Positions 56,044 to 64,000 of a DNA stretch of 64,000 bases are shown here, one piece after another. Both the position numbers and the translations under genes were made by a program. The DNA is taken from assembly GCA_033032865.1 (NCBI GenBank), contig JAWHQI010000049.1, positions 868,001-932,000 on the forward strand. The letters run 5' to 3'. The notes beneath the pieces were generated by a model. The model did not search any database and had not been told where the DNA came from. It saw nothing but the letters and a program-made list of their open reading frames with translations. This DNA comes from Dactylorhiza incarnata. Taxonomy: Eukaryota; Streptophyta; Magnoliopsida; Asparagales; Orchidaceae. Positions within the stretch are counted from its first letter, which is position 1; each line of letters begins with the position of its first letter.

Positions 56044-59000
56044 TCATGATTCCTTGTTGAGCATACCAAGTTCCATTTTGAAGAAATTGAACTTGGTCTC
56101 GTCCAGAGGCTTCGTAAAAATATCTGCAATTTGTTTGTCAGTGTTAACATATAACAAATCAATATTCTTACTCTCAACATGTTCCCGGATAAAGTGGTAG
56201 CAAAGCTCGATGTGCTTTGTTTTGCTGTGAGAGACTGGATTGTTTGCTATGGCAATAGCACTTGAGGAGTCACAGAACATGGGGATTTCTGTGAGCTTTA
56301 AGTTATAGTCCTCAAGCTGATTCTTTATCCACAAGAGTTGTGCACAACAACTGCCGGCAGAGATATACTCTGATTCTGCAGTTGATATTGCAAAACAGTT
56401 TTGCTTCTTGCTACTCCATGAAACAAGCCTTTTTCCCAAGAATTGGCAAGTTCCTGAAGTACTCTTTCTATCATCTTTGCTACCTGCAAAATCAGCATCT
56501 GAAAAACCAATTAGTTCAAAATCATTGCTTCTCGGGTACCATAAGCCGAGATTTGGTGTACCCTTAAGGTATCTCAAAATCCTCTTTGCAGCAGCATAAT
56601 GAGATTCCTTACAGTTCACCCGATACCTGGCACACACACATGTTGAGAACATTATATCGGGCCTACTGGCAGTAAGGTAGAGCAAGGACCCAATTATGCT
56701 TCTGTACTTGGTTTCATCAAAAGGTTTCCCTTTCTCATCCTTGTCCAGAGACATACTTGAGCCCATTGGAGTCCTCATAGAGGTTGCACTCTCCATTCCA
56801 AATTTCTTAAGGAGCTCTTTGGTGAACTTCGTCTGAGAGATGAAAATTCCATCTTCAGATTGGTGCACCTGGAGTCCTAAGAAATATTTCAGCTCTCCCA
56901 TACTGCTCATTTCAAACTTACCTTGCATCAAATTAGAAAATTTTTTGCAAAGTTTGTCATCTGTAGAGCCAAAAATAATATCGTCGACATAGATTTGCAC
57001 CAGCAAAATCTCGCCTTTTACTTTCCTAAGAAACAATGTCTTATCTATAGTTCCTCTTGTGAATTTGTTCTCAAGAAGGAACCTAGATAATGTCTCATAC
57101 CAGGCTCGGGGTGCCTGTTTGAGACCATACAAAGCCTTATGTAAATAATATACATGATCAGGAAGGTTAGAATCTACAAAACCTGGAGGCTGAGCTACAT
57201 ATACTTCCACTTTAAGGTCTCCGTTCAGGAAGGCTGACTTCACATCCATCTGAAAAACCTTAAAGCCCTTATATGCAGCATAAGCCAGAAATAGTCTGAT
57301 GGCTTCAAGTCTTGCTACTGGTGCAAAAGTCTGATCAAAGTCAATTCCTTCTTCTTGCATGTATCCTTGTGCAACCAGTCTTGCTTTGTTCTTTGTAATG
57401 ATGCCCTTTTCATCAAGCTTGTTCCGGTAGACCCATTTGGTTCCGATCACGTTCTGTACTTTGGGTCTTGGTACCAACTCCCAAACTTTACATCTCTTGA
57501 ATTGGTTGAGCTCTTCTTGCATAGCAAGGATCCAAGATGGATCGGAGTTTGCTTCATCAAACTTCTTTGGCTCAATCTGTGAAAGAAAACTTAAATGTAC
57601 AACATCGTTAGTTGTACCTCTTCTTGTTAGAACTCTGCTTGAAGGATCTCCGATAATTTGATCAACTGGATGATCTCTTGAATATCTGACTCCCAAGTTG
57701 CTTGCATTTTCAGGAGCAACTTGAGGTTCAGCTACCTCTGGAGCATCTTCTCCTTCATGAACTTCTTGTTCATCTTCAGAGTGATCTGAGATCTCTTCTA
57801 CCATCTTTGGAGCATCATCTGTGGTTTTTACTCCATCTTGCATAGAGAGTTCTTTTAACTTTTCACCTACATCTTCAATGAACACACTAGACGAGTTGCT
57901 ATGCAGCAGGCTCGTCTCATCAAATACAACATGGACTATTTCCTCTACCACCAGAGTTTTCTTATTGAAAATCCTATATGCCTTACTATGGCTACTATAT
58001 CCTACGAAAATACCTTCAAAACATTTTTCACTAAACTTAGTTGTAGGATGCTTCCCGTTGTTAAGTACATAGCATTTACTGCCAAAAATTCTAAAATATG
58101 AAATCTTTGGTTTTCTGCCCTTTAGAATCTCATATGGGGTCTTACGATGGTTCTTATTGATGAGTGCTCTGTTTTGCACATGGCAAGCTGTGTTGATAGC
58201 TTCTGCCCAGAAATATTCTGGAAGAGCATAATCACTCAACATAGACCTGCCAGCTTCTATGAGGGTTCTATTCTTTCTCTCGGCTACTCCATTTTACTGT
58301 GGAGTACGAGGAGAGGAAAACTCATGGGAGATACCTTGACTTTCACAATACTCTGTCATGGCCCCAGACTGAAATTCTGTTCCATGGTCACTTCTGATTT
58401 TGACCACTGAACAGTCAAGTTCATTCTGAATAAGCTTGACAAAGTTAGTGAATATGCCAAAGGTTTCTGACTTAAGTTTTAGAAAGAACACCCATGCAAA
58501 CCGAGAGTAATCATCAACAATAACCAAGGTGTAAGCTTTCCCACCTAAGCTTCTAACTGACATTGGACCAAATAAATCCATATGCAGCAGATGAAGACAT
58601 CTGGTAGAATTATTTCCAATTATGCTCTTAAAGCTAGCCTTTGTTTGCTTACCCATTTGGCAAGCATGGCAAGGGCTTTCTTTAATGCATTTAACTTTGA
58701 GAGCATCCCTTACCAAGTTGTGAGAAAATAACATAGATATAGTTTTGAAATTAATATGTGCTAATATCTTGTGCCATTGGTCACAGAGAAATGCACTATC
58801 TTTGGCAACAAAACACACTGGGGTAGAAGACTGTAAGCATATAAAATCTAAACAGTAAATACCACTACTCCTAGAGCCTGTTAAAATAGTTTCCGCAGAC
58901 ACGGACATCCTTATCAGGCATCTATCTCTAAAGAACTCAATGGTATAGCCTTTGTCACACAGTTGGCTTATGCTAATCAGATTGCATTTCAATCCTTTCA

Positions 59001-59217
59001 CATGGGCTACGCGTGTGAAAATGACTGAGCCGTTGGTTATTGAGCCATAACCAATAATAATTCCTCGTTCAGATCCGCCAAACTTTACTTTAGGCCCGTT
59101 CTCAACTAGAACATAATCCTGAAGTAATCTTCTTCTCCCGGTCATATGCCGAGAGCAACCACTGTCCAAATACCAGATGGGAATTTCGTTGGCCTTTGGA
59201 CATTCCTGCAAACATGA
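56044..59217 (-). pseudogene. pol: pol of element B (protease, integrase, RT, RNase H), one stop
   Basis: A copia polyprotein of 1058 codons in the same frame as gag, starting right after gag's TGA. The protease has WYLDSGCSRHMTG, the integrase HMDLFGP, DDYSRF and SDHGTEFQ, the RT has YVDDIIFG (YVDD at 56980-56991), and RNase H has [16 protein letters not shown] and CDSSSAI. The end is [11 protein letters not shown] single TAA at 58294-58296 falls in the TPQQNG motif after the integrase core, one codon from the stop in C. Otherwise the frame is open throughout, including the whole RT and RNase H (732 codons from 58242). Confidence 0.92.
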
Positions 59218-61476
59218 TCAATACCCCTTAGGAACCCAAACATTTTTGGGTCCTTGGTTCCTTGTTAGTGGAACGCCACTTGGAACATTAACTTTGCAAG
59301 TGGTCGGTCTTGCACTGTTAACTCGTGGAGTTCTTGGCACGGTAAGTTTGAACCAGCAATCTATGGCAAAATGACCAATTTTGCCACAACACCAGCATTC
59401 AAATCTATTGTATCTCCTCTTTGTGTTCTGCTGAGCCTTTTGAACGGGTGGCTTTGCAGGAGGAGCAACCTTGGAGGTAGAAGCCTTGTTTGTGCAACAT
59501 ACACAATTTTTAGTCACAATAGGCTTGACCTGTGGTGCTTTCTTAACATTTGATCCATGAACGAATGGTCCATGATGCTTCAATTGAATTTCATCGTAAG
59601 GAGCCTTGAGGGAGCTAGATCCAAGGTTTCTTGGTCTGGTCCACATTGAGTTCACCTTGGCAGGATCAACATGAGTTGGTCTGCTGAAGTGACCATACAT
59701 GCTCTCAAAATCATAGGTGTTCGTAGGAAAAATCACCTTATTGAAATTTGGTGCACACTGTGGACCTTTACCCTTGGCTTTAGCAGCTCTTCTTTTGGCT
59801 GACTTACTTAGACTCTTTTCAGCAACATGGCCCAAACCACTACTACTAGAACCAACAGTGAAGGTGTCTATGATAGGCAAAACTGCCTTGGGCTTAGAGA
59901 AGTTCATTGTGATCTTTTTTTCAGCCTCAAGCTGTTTCGTCAAATCATTGATAATTTCACTCTTCTAAATGCCTGCTGAAGTGGCCTCGGAGAGAGCAAT
60001 CTTCAAGGATAAGATTTCATCCCTGAGTAAATTAGATTCTTCAATCTCCTTCCTCAGGTTTGATTCTTGATCCTTTAGGGATTGAATCTCCTTTGATTGA
60101 GTTTTAACAAGCTTTCGACACTTATTAAACCCCTTCAACATTTCCTCATACTTAGCAGTCAACTCAGAATCCTCTTCCGAATAGTAGTTTTCATTAGCAT
60201 CAGATGCCGTTTCTGAACATGAAAGAGGTGTAGAATATAATACCTGACCGGTGAAAGGAACAATATCCTTGAGATCATCTGACATGGCCATTTGTCCAAA
60301 GAATGCCTCTTCATCTGTGTTAGACTCATTTGAGTCACTATCACTCAGAGTCTTGGACTTCTTGGCAAAAAAACTCTTCTCCCCTTTCTTCTTTCCTTTG
60401 AAGGACTTCTTTTCTTCCTTTCTTGAGGATTCCTTCTTCTTGTGTGGGCAGTCAGCTATCATGTGCCCTGGCTTTTTACAACAATAACAAACGGGGTCAG
60501 TATAATCATGTTTGTTCGGTTTAGAACCATACCTGTCGTTTCTGTCATGGTGTGATCTCCTGTGATCTCTTGAGGAAGATGCGCCTTTTCTTATTTTCCT
60601 CCTTTTGCTAAGCAACTTCTTGAATTGCTTGGAGAGAAGGGAAAATTCTCCTTCAGATAGTTCTGAATCTGCAGAACTGCTTTCAGCTTTATCTTCAGAA
60701 GATTCATCCCTCACAGGGGACAGAGCCCTGCTTCTCCGGGAGCTTTCAGCCTTTTGAGCAATGGGCTTCTCCTTGCCAGAGCTCCTACTGCTTTCCTCTT
60801 CTGACTTCCTGATGTTCAACTTCAGCTCATGGGAGAGCAGCTTCCCATACAGAATCTGTGGCTCCGTAGTAGCCAACTTACCATATTCTCTGATAGCTAT
60901 CACCTTGGGGTCCCATTCCTTAGACAGGGATCTAAGAAATTTGTCGTTCAGTTCACCCATGGTGAATTCTCTACCATAATTTCTCAGACCATTAACTATC
61001 TTGAAGAATTTCTCGTAGGTGTCAGAAATTGTGTCTTTGCCTTGTTGCTTGAAGGCTTCGTATTCTTGGTTCAGCAAAGACTTCCTGTCATCTCGAACTT
61101 CTTCAGTACCTTCCATCAAAACCACAAGAGAATCCCACATCTCTTTTGCAGACTTGTAGTGAATCAGATTTTGTAGCATAGAATCATCAATTGCACCTGC
61201 TATGATGTGTTTTGCTTTCTTGTCTAGAGTGACAAGTGCAATTTCATCCTTTGTCATGTCCATCGTTTTCTTTGGCACTTGTTTGGTGGCATCAATGGTA
61301 GAAGCAACCATGGGAATATGGGGACCTTCCTTCACTATCTGAGAGATTCGGGGATCACTAGCTTCCATGTAGAAGATAACTCTTTCTTTCCACATGGGGA
61401 AGTTCTCCTTAGTGCAAACTGGGAGCTTGGAGGAAAATCTTTCCATGCCTCTGTCCATAGAGAGAGATCTTGACAA
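59218..61476 (-). pseudogene. gag: gag of element B (capsid with two zinc knuckles), one stop
   Basis: 753 codons from ATG 61476 (MSRSLSMDRG) to TGA 59218-59220. The DUF4219/UBN2-type capsid domain covers residues about 15-230, a Ser/Lys-rich linker follows, and the first knuckle CYCCKKPGHMIADC is near residues 330-343. A coiled coil lies at about 440-510, and the second knuckle CWCCGKIGHFAIDC at 59397-59356 (residues about 694-707). A TAG at 59965-59967 interrupts the coiled coil at codon 504. The order of parts is the same as in C and A. Pol continues in frame after the TGA. Confidence 0.88.
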
Positions 61477-61523
61477 CGTATAGGAATCTTTAATCTAGGT
61501 GTTAACCTCTTAAAGATAACCTA

Positions 61524-61535
61524 GCTCTGATACCA
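61524..61535 (-). other. Primer-binding site of B (initiator Met tRNA)
   Basis: Minus-strand TGGTATCAGAGC, two bases after the 5' LTR end. Confidence 0.95.
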
Positions 61536-61537
61536 AT

Positions 61538-63028
61538 TGAAAGAACTAGTTGTCTACCTAAATCACCTAAAGGAGGGGGGTGAATAGGTGATCTCTACTG
61601 CGCTTGCGGAATAAAAATTTAGCACACACAACGATAAAAATCACAGCACAGAGACACAAGATTTATAGAGGTTCCCCAAGGTGGGTACTCCTCTCTCCCT
61701 CTCCGCCTATCTAGCACTTCGGGCTAGCGTCGGCAACTTCACCAAAACTCAGATTTATCAACAAATCCTACACTCGGAGACTACGGCTCCTACAAGCTCG
61801 GAGAACAACCTCTCCTACAATAACACTCGGAGATAAACTCCTACAACTCGGAGCGAACAACTCCTACAAAATAACTCAGAGTAAAACTCCTACAGAAATC
61901 AAATAGAGATTGAAATAAAATACTTCTTCTAAATCTCAATAGAGATTAACTTCAGATCTTAAAAGACTGAATCTTCTTCTTCTTCCTTGAGAATGAAAGC
62001 TTGGATCGTTAAAGATTTGGAAGAGAAAAGACTCGGCAAACCTTATCTGATTAGGCCCTTTGATTTATTTGAAAAGATCTTCAATAGAGAGAGTAGAAAC
62101 AAGATCAAAGGCCTTCTTATCTGAGAAATCTTTAGCAGCACTGGAGAACAAATCTTGAGCGGCGCAGAAGTTAGATCTCAGAAACTTGTTCAACAAAGAG
62201 ATGATGAAGACGGCTAGAAAATTATCTCACTTTTTAACATTGGTGTTTGCCCTAAAAATAAAGAAGTATTTAAAGGGAAACCTCCAACGGCTCGGGCGAC
62301 AGATAAGGAGAGGTCGCCACGTGTACTAGACATGTCGGCCAACCCTAATTTTCAAAAACGAAACATAAATTTGAAATCCGTCTGTCTGTCATTCGTCGAG
62401 ACTTCACGTGAACATTCGAAGAATTGACATAGCCATTGGAAATGCTGATCAAGCCGTGGAAAACACCTTTTGTTTTCATTCGTCGGGATTCGTCGGGAGC
62501 TCTCGAGAACTCTCGACCAATTGACTTAGCTGCACAGATTCCTTCACAAAGCTGCCTTTTTGGCTTCTGTGAGCATTCGTCGACATTCGTCGGGAGTTCA
62601 CGAGAACATCCGACGAATGGACTTGGCCGCAGAACTTTCTTCTTCAAACTAGAAAATTGGCTTCTGTCAGGATTCGTCGGGAGTCACGGGACTTCACGTG
62701 ACATCTCGACGAATTGACTTAGCAAAAATTCCTTTTTTTTCTGAAAACCTGCTCTACTCCTCAACCTTGAAGGCCATCAGTAGTGAGAATATGAAGTGCA
62801 CCCCAAAAGAGAGATTACACATGAACCAACACTTTGTTCTGCACAATGAGGGATTACATTGTCTAGAACTATGTTTGGTGATCCATTGCAACCTGACTTT
62901 GGTGTGCACTTAGCATTATGACCTGTCACAATACAACTAAAGAGAAATCATCAAATACATACTCAATTCAATTTAGTTCATTAGGGGACACCTTCAAATC
63001 CAGGTGATTGTGGATACAATACCCAACA
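61538..63028 (-). repeat. 5' LTR of B
   Basis: 1491 bp, close to 52063-53554. Here the G-run is only GGAGGGGGG. CGACGAAT array at 62390-62725 and TATA box at 62266-62274. Confidence 0.93.
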
Positions 63029-63033
63029 GTTTT

Positions 63034-63231
63034 GTAAGGCCTTAGGGCCGTAGTACTCCTATGTAGATGTGGACAACTTCTGTGGTTTTTTTTATTGTTT
63101 CCGCTGTGTTGGTTCTGAGTTTTGAGATGGTTAGATCTATATCACTTTTTAATTCTAAAGCTGTGGCGATTATATGCTGTGGGGTCCCGGCCGGACCTAT
63201 ATTATATAGTCATTAAAGGGGAGGTGTTACA
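63034..63231 (+). repeat. 5' LTR of G, part 3
   Basis: It finishes G's LTR after B and ends GGGGAGGTGTTACA, the inverted match of the LTR start TGTAACACCCC at 17842. Confidence 0.78.
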
Positions 63232-63234
63232 ATT

Positions 63235-63246
63235 TGGTATCAGAGC
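63235..63246 (+). other. Primer-binding site of G (initiator Met tRNA)
   Basis: TGGTATCAGAGC, three bases after the LTR end. Confidence 0.93.
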
Positions 63247-63401
63247 TAGGTTAGCATTATTGTTTAGGTTTAGCGTGTTTGGATCGCGTTTAGAGGTTTT
63301 CCACATAGGAGTACCTTGCGGGACCATGAGTGTATTTGCGTTCGAGTCTTGCGAATAGAGTTTGATTCATGTTTCCTTGCTTATGTTAAGCGGGAGAGAC
63401 T

Positions 63402-64000
63402 TTAGTGGACAAGCAGTCCCAGTTCGCAGCGTTTATGTTAGAAGGCGACGCCAAGCTGTGGTGGGTGAATCATAGCGGTCATGATTTCCCTAAACATGCC
63501 CCGTCCATGGAAGAGTTCAGGAATGCCTTCCTGAAGCATTATATCCCCTCTTCGATGAGGTTAGCCCTTCAGGGCAGTTTATGCACTTGGTGCAGCTCGA
63601 AAAGACCGTAGACGAGTACTTGAAGGATTTTACTCGGTTGGGTCGTTACACGGGAACGACCATGGCAGGCGATGAGGAGAGGGATAATCTCTTCTATCAG
63701 GGTCTGTGAGAGAATTTAAGGCAACCTATGATAGCCTTAAAGAATGTGGGGTTCAATGAGTTACTTGAAGCTGCTCGAACTTTGGAGAACGATATGGAGC
63801 GAACCCAGTTCCAAAAGGGCTTGAAGGCAAAGTAGGGAGAAAGTAAGACATCTCAGCCTCAAGGGAAGTCTGAGAAAAGTTGGTGGAAGAAAATACACCA
63901 TCCTTTTAGGACTGGCGAGAGGAGTGGTGCAGCTTCTGGAGAGTCCCGTTCCAAGGGGCCAGTGACTTTCTACAAGTGTGGCAAAGTGGGCCACATAGCT
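63402..64000 (+). pseudogene. gag: gag of element G, broken, running off the window
   Basis: A gypsy-type retrotransposon gag (Retrotrans_gag family). It shows AAFMLEGDAKLWWVN, then EEFRNAFLKHYIPSSMR, then after a frameshift near 63575 LEKTVDEYLKDFTRLGRY, DNLFYQGL and NELLEAARTLEND. Stops stand at 63707-63709 and 63833-63835. At the window's end FYKCGKVGHIA begins a zinc knuckle in which Phe replaces the first Cys. The start codon is not clear, as no good ATG precedes the conserved part. Downstream pol lies outside the window. Confidence 0.75.

Larger units (their letters stand above)
52063..63028 (-). mobile_element. Element B: Sirevirus-like copia retrotransposon with sense accessory gene
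   Basis: 10,966 bp flanked by GTTTT (52058-52062 and 63029-63033). In element sense: 5' LTR (61538-63028), initiator-Met primer site, gag (61476-59218), pol (59217-56044, same frame), an accessory gene with its own apparent TATA box (55684-53737), polypurine tract, 3' LTR (52063-53554). Gag and pol carry three nonsense codons in total and no frameshift. The first 440 bases of the LTRs differ at about 10 positions by eye. It is the most complete element in the window besides C. Confidence 0.92.
17842..64000 (+). mobile_element. Element G: Tekay-like chromovirus, 5' part, interrupted by E and B
   Basis: The 5' LTR starts TGTAACACCCC at 17842 and ends GGGGAGGTGTTACA at 63231, and is split into three pieces by E and B (17842-18967, 51206-52062, 63034-63231; about 2.18 kb together). 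An initiator-Met primer site and a retrotransposon gag follow and run off the window. The inverted termini and gag type are typical of Ty3/gypsy chromoviruses of the Tekay/Del kind; the assignment is inferred since no pol is visible. Confidence 0.75.

Noticed and set aside
1..64000. Host genes, rRNA, tRNA genes or bacterial-type operons
   Set aside because: Every frame with recognisable motifs belongs to an LTR element, and nearly all other sequence can be assigned to LTRs or leaders of the same elements.

Overview
This window is a nested stack of LTR retrotransposons from a plant nuclear genome. No host gene, tRNA, rRNA or CRISPR array is visible. A flowering plant with a large repeat-rich genome, probably a eudicot, is suggested by the element types: Sirevirus-like Ty1/copia, Tekay-like Ty3/gypsy chromoviruses, and gag-only elements primed by tRNA-Asp. 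The species cannot be named from the sequence.

Layout, with letters of my own. (I) 1-1175: copia gag fragment, + strand. (H) 1176-4350: 3' LTR and 3' leader of a minus-strand copia element related to C. (F) 4351-17743: + strand element with a tRNA-Asp primer site, an unrecognised decayed ORF and 20-bp minisatellites in both LTRs; its right LTR is cut by A and truncated. (A) 10005-17509: minus-strand copia element with gag and an accessory gene but no pol, TSD AAGCC. (G) 17842-64000 and beyond: + strand chromovirus-like element whose 5' LTR is cut by both E and B; only LTR, primer site and a broken gag lie in the window. (E) 18968-51200: + strand element with three LTRs and two internal regions, TSD TTGGT, carrying a small protein with two zinc knuckles and no pol. 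(D) 26738-47731: minus-strand gypsy derivative with 4.1-kb LTRs and a 1.6-kb core holding a reverse-transcriptase remnant, TSD ACTTT, inserted in E. (C) 26826-37956: + strand copia element with gag, pol and an antisense accessory gene, TSD GAGAT, inserted in D's LTR. (B) 52063-63028: minus-strand copia element with gag, pol and a sense accessory gene, TSD GTTTT, inserted in G's LTR.

Five insertions (A, B, C, D, E) are proved by matching 5-bp target duplications, and the interrupted sequence reads through when the insert is removed. This gives the order G before E before D before C, G before B, and F before A.

The most unusual signal is shared by unrelated elements. Seven of the families carry an array of CpG-rich palindromic words, each family with its own word; in the five where a TATA box can be placed (A, B, C, E, F) the array lies directly upstream of it. 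In C the same words sit next to a second TATA box that drives an antisense gene with a probable 5'-UTR intron, and also inside gag. A and B encode what looks like the same accessory domain in sense orientation, each behind its own apparent promoter. I propose, as inference only, that accessory protein and palindromes form a regulatory or anti-silencing pair.
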